Assembly: GCF_901709675.1 (NCBI RefSeq)
Contig: NC_051105.1
Location: 12,882,604 to 12,946,603 of the forward strand
Direction of reading: 5' to 3'
Source of the DNA: Syngnathus acus
Lineage: Eukaryota > Chordata > Actinopteri > Syngnathiformes > Syngnathidae
Length of the DNA: 64,000 bases
Below the pieces are notes generated by a model. The model searched no databases. It saw nothing but the letters and a program-made list of their open reading frames with translations, and was not told the DNA's origin. The translations under genes were made by a program, and so were the position numbers. Below, piece by piece: positions 45,321-55,740 of the stretch (within the stretch, counting starts at the first letter, position 1; every line of letters starts with the position of its first letter).

Positions 45321-48300
45321 CCTCCGTGAGTCGTCACCTTATCGTGGTGGAGGGGTTTGCGTGCCCCTATGATCCTAGGAGCCATGTTGTCTGGGGCTTC
45401 ATGCCCCTGGTAGGGTCACCCATGGCAAACGGGTCCTAGGTGAGGGGCCAGACAAAGCACGGCTCATCAGCCCCTTATGATGAAAAAAATTAATGGATCA
45501 CGTTTTCCCTCGCCCGGACGCGGGTCACCGGGGCCCCCCTCTGGAGCCAGGCCTGGAGGCGGGGCTCGAAGGCGAGCGTCTGGTGGCCGGGCCTTCACCC
45601 ATGGGGCCCGGCCGGGCTCAGCCCGAAAAGGAAACGTGGGTCCCCCTTCCCATGGGCTCACCACCTGTGGGAGGGGCCAAAGGGGTCGGGTGCATTGCAA
45701 GCTGGGCGGCGGCCAAAGGCAGGGACCTTGGCGGTCTGATCCCCGGCTGCAGAAGCTGGCTCTTGGGACATGGAATGTCACCTCTCTGGCTGGAAAGGAG
45801 CCCGAGCTGGTGTGCGAGGCAGAAAAGTTCCGACTAGATATAGTCGGACTTGCCTCCACGCACAGTTTGGGTTCCGGTACAAGCCCTCTCGAGAGGGGCT
45901 GGACTCTCTTCCACTCTGGAGTTGCCCACGGTGAGAGGCGTCGAGCAGGTGTGGGTATACTTATTGCCCCCCGGCTGGGCGCCTGCACATTGGGGTTCAC
46001 CCCGGTGAACGAGAGGGTAGCCTCCCTCCGCCTTCGGGTGGGGGGACGGGTCCTGACTGTTGTTTGTGTCTATGCACCAAACGGCAGCTCAGAGTACCCA
46101 CCCTTCTTGGAGTCCCTGGAGGAAGTGCTGGAGAGCGCTCCTTCTGGGGACTCCGTCGTTCTACTGGGTGACTTCAATGCTCACGTGGGCAATGACAGTG
46201 AGACCTGGAAGGGCGTGATTGGGAGGAACGGCCCCCCCGATCTGAACCCGAGCGGTGTTCTATTGTTGGACTTCTGTGCTCGACACGGATTTTCAATAAT
46301 GAACACCATGTTCAAACATAAGGGTGTCCATGTGTGCACTTGGCACCAGGACACCCTAGGCCGCAGTTCGATGATCGACTTTGTAGTCGTGTCATCGGAT
46401 TTGCGGCCGCATGTTTTGGACACTCGGGCGAAGAGAGGGGCGGAGCTGTCAACTGATCACCACCTGGTGGTGGGTTGGCTCCGATGGTGGGGGAAGATGC
46501 CGGTCCGACCTGGCAGACCCAAACGTTCTGTGAGGGTCTGCTGGGAACGTCTGGCGGAATCCCCTGTCAGGAAGAGCTTCAACTCCCACCTCCGGCAGAG
46601 CTTTTCCCACGTCCCGGGGGAGGCGGGGGACATTGAGTCCGAGTGGACCTTGTTCCGCGCCTCCATTGTTGAGGCGGCCGACCGGAGCTGTGGCCGTAAG
46701 GTCATTGGTGCCTGTCGTGGCGGCAATCCCCAAACCCGCTGGTGGACACCGGCGGTAAGGGATGCCGTCAAGCTGAAGAAGGAGTCCTATCGGGCCGTTT
46801 TGGCCTGCGGGACTCCGGAGGCAGCTGACAGGTACCAGATGGCCAAGCGGAACGCAGCTTCGGCGGTTGCTGAGGCAAAAACCCGGGCGTGGGAGGAGTT
46901 CGGCGAGGCCATGGAGAATGACTTCCGGACGGCTTCGAGGAAATTCTGGTCCACCATCCGGCGTCTCAGGAGGGGGAAGCAGTGCAACGTCAACACTGTT
47001 TACAGTGGAGATGGCGTGCTGCTGACCTCGACTCGGGACGTCGTGTGTCGGTGGGGAGAATACTTCGAAGACCTCCTCAATTCCACCGACACGCCTTCCA
47101 TTGTGGAAGCAGGGCCTGGGGACTCTGAGGCGGACTCTCCAATCTCTGGGGTTGAAGTCACTGAGGTAGTTAAAAAACTCCTCGGTGGCAAGGCCCCGGG
47201 GGTGGATGAGATCCGCCCGGATTTCTTAAGGGCTCTGGATGTTGTGGGGCTGTCATGGCTGACACGTCTCTACAGCATCGCGTGGACATCGGGGACAGTG
47301 CCTCTGGATTGGCAGACTGGGGTGGTGGTTCCCCTCTTTAAGAAGGGGGACCGGAGGGTGTGTTCCAATTACAGGGGAATTACACTCCTCAGCCTCCCTG
47401 GTAAGGTCTATTCAGGGGTGCTGGAGAGGAGGGTCCGTCGGGAGGTCGAACCTCGGATTCAGGAGGAACAGTGTGGCTTTCGTCCTGGCCGTGGAACAGT
47501 GGACCAGCTCTTCACCCTCAACAGGATCCTCGAGGGTGCATGGGAGTTCGCCCAACCAGTCCACATGTGTTTTGTGGACTTGGAGAAGGCGTTCGACCGT
47601 GTCCCTCGGGAGGTTCTGTGGGGGGTGCTTCGGGAGTAAGGGGTACCGAGCCAACTGATAAGGGCGGTTCGGTCCCTGTATCACCGATGCCAGAGTGTGG
47701 TCCGCATTTCCGGCAGTAAGTCGGATTCGTTCCCAGTGAGGGTTGGACTCCGCCAAGGCTGCCATTTGTCACCGATTCTGTTCATAATTTTTATGGACAG
47801 AATTTCTAGGTGCAGCCGAGGCGTTGAGGGTGTCCGGTTTGGGGACCTCAGCATCGCGTCTTTGCTTTTTGCAGACGACGTTGTGCTGTTGGCTTCTTCA
47901 GGCCGTGATCTCCAGCTCTCACTGGAGCGGTTCGCAGCCGAGTGTGAAGCGGTCGGGATGAGGGTCAGCACCTCCAAATCCGAGTCCATGGTCCTCGATC
48001 GGAAAAGGGTGGAATGCCCTCTCCGGATCGGGGATGAGATCCTGCCCCAAGTGGAGGAGTTTAAGTATCTTGGGGTCTTGTTCACGAGTGAGGGGAGGAT
48101 GGAGCGCGAGATCGACAAGCGGATCGGTGCAGCGTCAGCAGTAATGCGGACTCTGTACCGGTCCGTCGTGGTAAAGAGAGAGCTGAGCCAAAAGGCAAAG
48201 CTCTCAATTTACCGGTCGATTTACGCTCCTACCCTCACCTATGGTCACGAGCTATGGGTCGTGACCGAAAGAACGAGATCCCGGATACAAGCGGCCGAAA

Positions 48301-48681
48301 TGAGTTTCCTCCGCAGGATGTCCGGGCTCTCCCTTAGAGATAGGGTGAGAAGTTCGGTCATCCGGGAGAGACTCGGAGTAGAGTCGCTACTCCTCCACGT
48401 TGAGAGGAGCCAGATGAGGTGGCTCGGGCATCTCATCAGGATGCCTCCTGGACGCCTCCCTGGGGAGGTGTTCCGGGCATGTCCCACCGGTAGGAGACCC
48501 CGGGGACGACCCAGGACGCGCTGGAGAGACTATGTCTCTCGGCTGGCCTGGGAACGCCTTGGGATCCCCCGGGATGAGCTAGATGAAGTGGCTGGGGAGA
48601 GGGAAGTCTGGGAGTCCCTCCTGAAGCTGCTGCCCCCGCGACCCGACCCCGGATAAGCGGAAGAAGATGGATGGATGGATG
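45321..48681 (+). mobile_element. Full-length Rex3/RTE-like LINE with 14-bp TSD
   Basis: GACTTTAATAAGCC flanks it exactly at 45307-45320 and 48682-48695. The 5' end (CCTCCGTGAGTCGTCACC ... GTGGTGGAGGGG) looks like the native start with a GC-rich hairpin. The 3' end is AAGCGGAAGAAGATGG and a GATG repeat. Length about 3.36 kb, as expected for the RTE clade. Probably a young insertion. Confidence 0.92.
45477..48656 (+). pseudogene. RTE ORF (endonuclease and RT), one in-frame stop
   Basis: A continuous reading frame of about 1,060 codons, broken only by TAA at 47637-47639. Endonuclease: [25 protein letters not shown] (catalytic GDFN), [12 protein letters not shown] and [84 protein letters not shown] and LLFADDVVLLAS (FADD intact), KYLGVLFTSEG. 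The C-terminus has GRRPRGRPRTRWRDYV. The stop replaces what looks like the Tyr of a REYGV-type motif. The translation start is uncertain. Confidence 0.9.
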
Positions 48682-48695
48682 GACTTTAATAAGCC

Positions 48696-49084
48696 GCCAT
48701 ATGAGATAAAAAGTCCACTGTACGCCAGGCAGGCCGCCGAGTAAACTCCTCGCTGTCGCTTCGTTGTTCGGCTTGAATAAAAAGAATATAATATATAATA
48801 ATAAGATAATGAATAAAATCCACACCGCTAGAGCAGTAGACAACACCCGTTTCTAACAAATCAGAGTTACTCTCCCAATTTTGCAGCATCAATATTGACG
48901 AAAGGTTTGTAAAGCTGTCCTTGAAAAGCCTCCATGAATATTCATGGACACTTTTCACCTTAGCCAAACGGTGCTTTCCTTGAGGGAACCTCATTATATG
49001 CTTAAATGTCATTTCAAACTGGGTTATTCTGGAATAAAAAGTAATTGCCTCCCTGCTTGGCACTCAGCATTAAGGGTTGGAATT
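48696..49084. other. Unassigned flank of the RTE insertion
   Basis: Nothing recognised. The (GATG)n tail precedes it. Confidence 0.5.
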
Positions 49085-49235
49085 CGGGGGTTAGATCACC
49101 AAATGGTTCCCGGGCGCGGCACCGCTGCTGCTCACTGCTCCCTTCGGGGATGGGTTAAATGCAGAGACAAATTTCACCACACCCAGATGTGTGTGTGACA
49201 ATCATTGGGTCTTTACCTTTTTTACCTTTAAAAAA
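49085..49235 (+). mobile_element. SINE, same family as 5455-5603
   Basis: GTTAGATCACCAAATGGTTC, GCGGCACCGCTGCTGCTCAC, GATGGGTTAAATGCAGAG, then GTGTGTGTGACAATCATTGG and a TTTACC-rich tail. The tRNA-like head is not clear. Confidence 0.65.
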
Positions 49236-49590
49236 ATATTTTGTGAGATCTTGAATGTGAAATCCAGCCTCATCTGTATAGGCTCTCCCTGTAACAAAAC
49301 GCTCAATTCTGCCTATTGTATTGTGAAGTGTTTGTGAAAGTGTGTGTATATTTGAGAATGAGTTGAGCAGTAAAAGGAAAAGGAGTGCCAGGTTTAGGTT
49401 ACAGTGAAGTCTGACTCCATTGTAAGATGACCTGACTCTTCAAGTGCTCCCACACCAGCTCAGTCTCAAAGCAACACACTTGCATGTTGTTGTCGTCTTG
49501 ATGCTCAGGTATCACTGAACAACCTGTTGTGCATTTCAGTCACAAAATATAATATTTTTGGTGTGTATGAAAACGCTGTTCAGTTTTGTG
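49236..49590. other. Unassigned region
   Basis: No repeat or gene recognised. Confidence 0.5.
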
Positions 49591-49882
49591 TGAAGTCAAA
49601 AGTCGAAGTCAAAGTCTGCTTTATTGTCAATTTCTTCACATGCCAAGACACACAAAGAAATCGAAATTACGTTCCCACTATCCCACGGTGACAAGACATC
49701 GTACACAATATACATACAAGTAAACAACACAAAAAAATAAAAACAAGAAGGCACAAACAATGAATAAATAAGAGTGTTGAATAAATAATAAATAAACAAA
49801 CAACATAATAAATAAGAGGAGCAAAAATGGAGCAAGTGTGCATACAGCAGACAGTCAGAATATAGCGCAAAAGTACAGGACG

Positions 49883-50854
49883 CTACGCAGAAGGGGGGAG
49901 AGAGTTCAGGATCCTAACAGCCTGGAGTATGAAGCTGTTGGTGAGTCTGGTGGTGCGGGAGCGCAGGCTCCTGTACCTCTTCCCAGAGGGCAGAAAATCA
50001 AACAAAGAGTGAGCGGGGTGACTCACATCACTCACAATCGTGGTCGCCTTGCGGGTGAGATGGGAGGTGTAAATGTCCTTCAGGGAGGGGAGTGAAGCAC
50101 CAATAATCTTACCAGCCGTGTTCACTATGCGCTGCAGGGCCTTCATGTTGTATTCAGTGCAGCTACCACCCCAAACAGCGATACAACTGGAGAGGACGCT
50201 CTCAATGGTGCCACGGTAGAATGTAGTCATGACGGCCGGAGGAGCACTAGCTCGCCTGAGTTTCCGCAGGAAGTACAGGCGGCGCTGAGCTTTCTTCGCC
50301 AGTGACGCGATGTTGGTGGACCAGGAGAGATCCTCACTGATGTGCACCCCCAGGAACCTGGTGCTGCTCACTCTCTCCACCACAGCACCGTCGATGGTCA
50401 GCGGCAGGTGTTGGGTGTGACCCTTCCGGAAGTCAACAACAATCTCCTTGGTCTTGTTGACGTTCAGCAGGAGGTTGTTGTCCCTGCACCACGTGGTCAG
50501 AAGGTCAACCTCCAACCTGTATTGAGTCTCGTCGCCCTTGGTGATGAGACCCACCAGAGTCGTGTCGTCAGTAAATTTCACTATGCGGTTGTTGCTGTAG
50601 GTTGCAGTGCAGTCATGCGTCAGCAGGGTGAAGAGCAGCGGACTGAGCACGCAGCCTTGGGGGGCCCCCGTGCTCAGCGTGATGCTGGCGGAGATTTTGT
50701 CGCCAACACGTACCACCTGAGGCCTCTGACAGAGGAAGTCCAGTAGCCAGTTGCAGAGGTAGGTACTGAGGCCCAGCTTGTCGAGTTTGCAGATGAGTCG
50801 TTGTGGCACAATGGTGTTGAAGGCAGAACTGAAGTCCATAAACAGCAATCTCAC
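49883..50854 (-). CDS. LINE C1 reverse transcriptase, C-terminal two-thirds
   Basis: A 323-codon open frame: [15 protein letters not shown] (first catalytic Asp), [24 protein letters not shown] (FTDD active site), [48 protein letters not shown] and a C-terminal [14 protein letters not shown]. The frame has no internal stop, but the upstream part is displaced by A5. It is a remnant of an enzyme, not a gene. Confidence 0.85.
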   Translation of the reverse strand: MRLLFMDFSSAFNTIVPQRLICKLDKLGLSTYLCNWLLDFLCQRPQVVRVGDKISASITLSTGAPQGCVLSPLLFTLLTHDCTATYSNNRIVKFTDDTTLVGLITKGDETQYRLEVDLLTTWCRDNNLLLNVNKTKEIVVDFRKGHTQHLPLTIDGAVVERVSSTRFLGVHISEDLSWSTNIASLAKKAQRRLYFLRKLRRASAPPAVMTTFYRGTIESVLSSCIAVWGGSCTEYNMKALQRIVNTAGKIIGASLPSLKDIYTSHLTRKATTIVSDVSHPAHSLFDFLPSGKRYRSLRSRTTRLTNSFILQAVRILNSLPPSA

Positions 50855-50872
50855 ATACGAGTCCCTTCTCTC

Positions 50873-51626
50873 CCCACTGCTCTTCTCTCTCTACACCAAT
50901 GATTTCTCCTCAGGTGACTCTCCTGTGAAGCTCCTGAAATATGCAGACGACACCACTCTCATCGGACTGATCCAGGACGGTGATGAGACTGCGTACAGAC
51001 AGGAGGTGGAGCGGCTGGTCCACTGGTGCAGCCAAAACCATCTGGAGCTGAACCCGCTCAAGACCGTGGAGATGACAGTGGATTTCAGGCGAGACCCTTC
51101 ACCACTTTTACCCCTCACTATCCGCAGTAATACTATTCTCTCCACAGACACCTTCAAGTTCCTGGGAACCACAATCTCTCGGGACCTGAAATGGACCGGC
51201 CACATAGACTCTGTCCGGAAGAAGGCCCAGCAGAGGCTGTACTTCCTGAGACAGCTCAAGAAGTTCAACCTGCCGCGAGAGCTTCTGAAGACCTTCTACA
51301 CTGCCATCATCCAGTCTGTCCTCTGCACCTCCATCACTGTCTGGTTTGGATCAGCCTCCAAACAAGACAAGCACAGACTGCAACGGACAATCAGGACTGC
51401 AGAAAAGATCATTGGAATCAACCTCCCATCTATCCGAGACTTGTACCTGTCCAGGACCAGGAAACGTGCAAGGAACATCTCTACAGACCCTTCTCACCCA
51501 GGTTGCAGTCTGTTTGAACTACTCCCCTCCGGACGGCGTTATAGAGCTCGGTACGCCAAAACCAGCAGACACAGAGACAGCTTCTTCCCCCAGGCTGTTG
51601 CTCTGATGAACTCACACCACTCATAG
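50873..51626 (+). CDS. LINE A5 reverse transcriptase, C-terminal half
   Basis: About 250 codons, open to the natural stop. [110 protein letters not shown] and [16 protein letters not shown] follow. The fingers are missing. Being uninterrupted, it is the best reference here for the family's C-terminus. Confidence 0.85.
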
Positions 51627-51818
51627 AGTCTCAGAGTCATTACTGTGCAATAACATCCTGCTCTTCACACCTTTTTGAATTTGTCTACACTGTTTTTGCC
51701 ATTATTCACATGTCCTGAGTGTTGTTAGTCACCTAAATGTTGAACAGAGGGTGTGTTTTACCGAAGTCAAATTCCTTGTTTGGCACGCTCAAACATGGCG
51801 AATAAAAACTCTTGAATC
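50873..51818 (+). mobile_element. Rex1-like LINE copy A5, nested in C1
   Basis: TTCTCTC at 50866-50872 and 51819-51825 flanks it, a 7-bp target duplication; the uninterrupted C2 copy shows the empty site (61580 region). The element begins in the RT ([10 protein letters not shown]), keeps [10 protein letters not shown], and ends with a CTTGAATC tail. The shared 3'-UTR module is absent. Confidence 0.92.
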
Positions 51819-52011
51819 TTCTCTCCAGGTGGGTGAGGGCCGAGTGGAGGGCAGAGCAGATGGCATCCTCAGAGTGATGTAGTTTTTGTGTATAATGGGT
51901 ACTCTGTTTATGCCACCTTATTATTAATTATTTTGAATTGTTTTTATTTTCATCAACACACACTACTCCACTGACGCCTTCTTGTTTTACTGTATTGCAT
52001 ATGCACTTAGA

Positions 52012-52140
52012 CTTAAACTTAGACTCAACTTTATTCATCCCATGGGATTGCTCCCTCAGGAAATTCAGGTTCCGGTAGCCCACAGAAATAGTACAGAAGA
52101 GAACATTGCACATGAGTAACAAACAAATAAGAGAACAATA
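52012..52140 (-). mobile_element. LINE 3' end fragment
   Basis: CAACTTTATTCATCCCATGGG and CTCCCTCAGGAAATT, with an ACTTAGACTTAAACTTAG tail in reverse, are typical of fish LINE 3' ends. The tail resembles the LINE D tail. Confidence 0.55.
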
Positions 52141-52151
52141 AATAAAGCGCG

Positions 52152-52209
52152 TAGCAGGAATTTAGATTACCTAGCTCCCATAGCAGGAATTTAGATTACC
52201 TAGCTCCAT
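52152..52209. repeat. 29-bp tandem duplication
   Basis: Two near-identical units, TAGCAGGAATTTAGATTACC plus CTAGCTCC(C/A), at 52152 and 52181. Confidence 0.85.
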
Positions 52210-52436
52210 AATTACACTTTTATATGTTACTTTTGCTACCACAAAAAAAACAAAAACAAGAGTGACATTCTAATTTGTATACAGCAACAACATGGTGGTT
52301 CATATATATATTTTTTTGTCCAAGTGTCTGAATGATCAAGATTCTTTGAAGTTCATTAGAGTCTATAATCCAAGTTTCAGCTGTTGCAATTAAGTCTTTT
52401 TAGCTAGGGCCCTATGTTAGACATAATGTAAGCGTT

Positions 52437-52532
52437 TCATTCATTCATTCATTCATTCATTCATTCATTCATTCATTCATTCATTCAGTCAGTCAGTCAG
52501 TCAGTCAGTCAGTCAGTCAGTCAGTCAGTCTC
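52437..52532. repeat. Compound (ATTC)n / (AGTC)n microsatellite
   Basis: About 12 ATTC units change directly into about 11 AGTC units. Confidence 0.95.
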
Positions 52533-52812
52533 TGGGCACTCCTGTTTCCTCCCACATCCCCAAAAAATGCATGGTAGGCTGATTGAGCACTCCAAATTGC
52601 CCCGAGGTGTGAGTTCAAGACTCGCGTGATTGTTCGTCTCTGTGTGCCCCGCGATTGGCTGGCAACAGGGTGTCCTGCGCCTACTGCCCGATGATTGTTG
52701 GGATAGGCTCCAGCACGCCCGCAACCCCCATGGGGACAAGCGGTACAGAAAATGTATGTATGTACGTATGTATGTATGTATGTATGTATGTATGTATGTA
52801 CATATGTATGTA
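52533..52812 (+). mobile_element. SINE lacking its head, with TATG-repeat tail
   Basis: CTGGGCACTCCTGTTTCC through GGATAGGCTCCAGCACGCCC to AAGCGGTACAGAAAATG matches the SINE at 35445-35768. The tail has become a long TATG microsatellite (52752-52812). Confidence 0.8.
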
Positions 52813-53010
52813 CCATATTTTTCGCACCAAAAGGCGCACTGGATTATAAAGTGCACCCTCATTGAATTTTTTATTTTAGAAATTATTTCATATATAGGGC
52901 GCACCGGAGTAATAGGCGCATGAAATAGAAGCTATACTGCAAAAAACTGAGGTTGACTAGGGTTGCGGTATGCATCCACAAGCCAATAACCAATGAGCCC
53001 TCTGTAAACT
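52811..53010 (+). mobile_element. Left part of the satellite-bearing MITE
   Basis: TACCATATTTTTCGCACC, AAAAGGCGCACTGGATTATA, then GTTGCGGTATGCATCCAC and GAGCCCTCTGTAAAC follow 23577-23775 closely. The match stops where the 251-bp array begins in the other copy. Confidence 0.85.
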
Positions 53011-53400
53011 CTCTCCTTTTCGGTCTCCCCCAGAAATCTATCCATAAGCTCCAACTGTTCCAGAATTCAGCCGCTCGAATCGTTTCCCAAACCCCCTCCT
53101 TCCATCACATCACCCCCGTCCTACAGAACTTGCATTGGCTTCCGATTCAATACTGCATTATTTTCAAAATCCTCCTCCATACCTTCAAAGCTATGCATAA
53201 CCTTGCCCCTCCCTACCTGTTTCAACTCCTCCACACAGCCACCTCCACCCGCTCCCTCAGATCCTCATCTTCCATCCACCTAACTGTACCCTATGGCCGG
53301 CTCACCACCATAGGGAGCAGAGCTTTCAGCTGAAGCTCTGTTCCCAAACTTTGGAACAGACTTCCACCTGACATCCGCAATATTGACTCCTGTTAGGTAC
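53011..53400 (+). mobile_element. L2-like LINE C-terminal fragment
   Basis: [55 protein letters not shown] and SFSRSLRSSS-like blocks in one plus-strand frame, then a stop at 53331. Both ends are truncated. Related to the fragment at 1-615. Confidence 0.8.
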
Positions 53401-53818
53401 TGCTCGGTGGTGCAGACGCACATCAACAAACACCCCATCCGACTACCCAGGACACTGTGAACACATTCTCCTGTTTTTGTTAGGATCGATGCCCACAGTC
53501 CATGGACTCATACTATTGACTGCAACTGGCACAGTAAGAGTCATCCCCCCGCCAAATTGCTCGCATCGTAGACGGCAACTCGCGCTGTCCAGGTGATCCA
53601 CCTGCCTCTGTGCCAAATACTGCCTCTATGCCAGATACTGGACCCTTTGAGGTTTTTTGTTATGAGTGTCCCTCTGGGTATTTGGGAGGAGGGGAGGGGC
53701 TGTGTGGCGAAGATTGGGACCAGGTCATACGTAAATTCTTTGTTGCGTAATATTCTCTTTGTTCACTTGTGTCATCACTAACACTAACTTGTTGGTAGTC
53801 AGTGATGGGATACATGTT

Positions 53819-53910
53819 TAATCTTAACCCAGATGCATAGTAGTACACGACTGTGCCATCAAGGTAATCTTAACCCAGATGCATAGTAGTACACGACTGT
53901 GCCATCAAGG
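53819..53910. repeat. Perfect 46-bp tandem duplication
   Basis: Units at 53819-53864 and 53865-53910 are identical (starting TAATCTTAACCCAGATGC). Confidence 0.9.
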
Positions 53911-53952
53911 TAGAAGTGAAAACTGGGATTTACCATGTTGTGATTAAACCTA

Positions 53953-54557
53953 GTGTTGCATTTTGTTCAAGATGCCCGTCGTTGAGCAAGGAAAACAAAG
54001 ATGTGGAGTAATAGTTGGTTCTTTATTCGCAAGATCTTGGGTTGTTTTACGGCAGTCAGTACACAATGCACTTCAGTAGATGAAACAACAACCTCAAAGT
54101 TCCGGTCAGAAGGCTATATAGTGTCCGGAAGCGGGAATAAGGAAGAGAAGAAAAGGGAGGGGAAAAGAAGGAAAAACATATCCTTATAAGGCATACATTT
54201 GTTCTGTTATCACGTGAATGTCTTGTTATCTACTGAATGTTTTGTATCTATGGGTCATGAAGTTAATGAGCTAATGTGCCTTATGTGTAATGGAAAAGTT
54301 ACCAAGCTCTGTGTGCTGTCAGTGTTCTGATTGAATAACTAGTATGTGTGAATAAATTATTCAGAGTATTTACACATTGATTGACATGATAAAATATAGA
54401 AATTAAAAGGAATATGTACACATTGGTTGACATAAATATAACAGTATAAAAGTATGAAAAGTATATAAGTTTGTATAAATTAACAAAAATCTGCTGTTGC
54501 TCTCTCTTCACTAGTAATATAAATGATGAAATGCCTGCGCCCTGCTGCCCCCTTGAC
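53953..54557 (-). mobile_element. Candidate solo LTR
   Basis: On the minus strand it begins TGTCAAGGGGGCAGCAGG and ends AAAATGCAACA (TG...CA). ACACTATATAGCC resembles a TATA box; GCGAATAAAGAACC, about 100 bp later, is a poly(A) signal. No target duplication could be matched. Protein frames are absent. Confidence 0.5.
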
Positions 54558-55740
54558 AAACACAGACAGAAATTCAGTTAAAAAAAATTAATCTTTCAAT
54601 CGTTAGTTGATTGAAGATTCCATTATTTTGCCCAGAAGAATAAGTGTATAATTATTAAAGACAGTAGGATCTCCTTCTTTAAACAGAGGGAGAACAAAAG
54701 CAGATTTTCCCACATATGGGAAGATAAAAAATGCATGTCAGGGGTGGAGAACTGATGTCTGCTGCCAGCTTCAAAAAGTATGAATTCAATGTACCAGCAG
54801 TTTGAAAATAAAGGCTGTGAGCTTTGCATGAAGAAACTAGAAGTTTGCCCTAATGAAGGCTATTCCTGTAGCCAGATTGGTGGAGGAGTGTCATTTGTTG
54901 GATTGAAAGATTAAATTACTAGAGGTTTGCTTTGTTTAAACAGTCAAGCATGTTGGCCCTCTCAGAAAATGTAAAGGAACACTTGTATATTATATTCTAA
55001 TATTGTGGTGGACCACAGGACCAGGCCTCACACCCAACAGGCCTGCAAGTTAGGGGTGAAGTGAGATGCTTGTCCTTTGTGACGTTATGCTGTCTTTGTT
55101 GTTTTGATGATAGCCATGGAATAAAGACGTATTCCTCACATCGGTGCCACATTGGTGAGACGCTGACATAATGTCGGCCCACCACGGTGTAAAGACGACA
55201 GATTAATTCCTGCCATTCGCCAAGGATGGCTGCAGCGCACCTTTGCAAGGACCAGCTGCGCAGTTTCCCCACTGGATCCTCTCCCTCCACGGCTGCCTAC
55301 TCCGCCACGGTCGTCCACTCACAGGGTGACGGTGAGCCAGGCTCAAAACGCCACAAGCATTCCTGCCCGTCCACTCAGCGCCGCCCGGATCCTTCAGCCT
55401 GCCAGGGCTGCGCGCTACGGTCAGGACCGTCCCAAGCCAGTCATCCATCCCTTCAACTCTGCGCCACCTGGGCCCTACTGCCTGCACCTCAGTGTGTGCT
55501 TCCTGAGCCTGGCCTGAGCCATCAGGATAGCTGCACACCTTGGTCAGGACTGACACAAACCAGCTGTCCTGCTCATCCAGTAAGTGCCGCCTTGGACCCA
55601 CTGCCCGCATCTCAACCTTCTACAACCCACCGGGCTTTTCTGGCCAGCGCTGCTGCCTGTGTTGGATGCAGGTGATCATCTGGCCGATGTCTGCAGTTCC
55701 TCATCGGGTTTTCCGGTCAGCTCTGCCAACATAAATGAAC
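54558..55740. other. Unassigned; GC-rich 124-bp degenerate repeat at 55300-55640
   Basis: From about 55420 and 55544, two copies start GGTCAGGAC and share CCACTGCC.GCA.CTCA-like words about 124 bp apart. They create Pro/Ser/Cys-rich frames on both strands (149 and 135 codons). No domain is recognised. It could be the 5' region of an unknown element. Confidence 0.4.

Larger units (their letters stand above)
49591..51884 (-). mobile_element. Rex1-related LINE C1, 5'-truncated, hosting A5
   Basis: A minus-strand element with a GACAATAAAGCAGACTTTGA tail. RT runs from 49883 to about 50865, then A5 interrupts, then 51826-51875 holds the next coding piece upstream. AGTTTTGTGT near 49582 and AGTTTTTGTGT near 51886 may be its target duplication. 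Confidence 0.85.

Noticed and set aside
50342-50746. 134-codon plus frame, also mirrored at 61712-62110
   Set aside because: Both are antisense shadows of the same LINE C reverse transcriptase, which explains why they look conserved.
55226-55675. 149-codon frame as a host gene
   Set aside because: Low-complexity composition, internal degenerate repeat and an equally open antisense frame.
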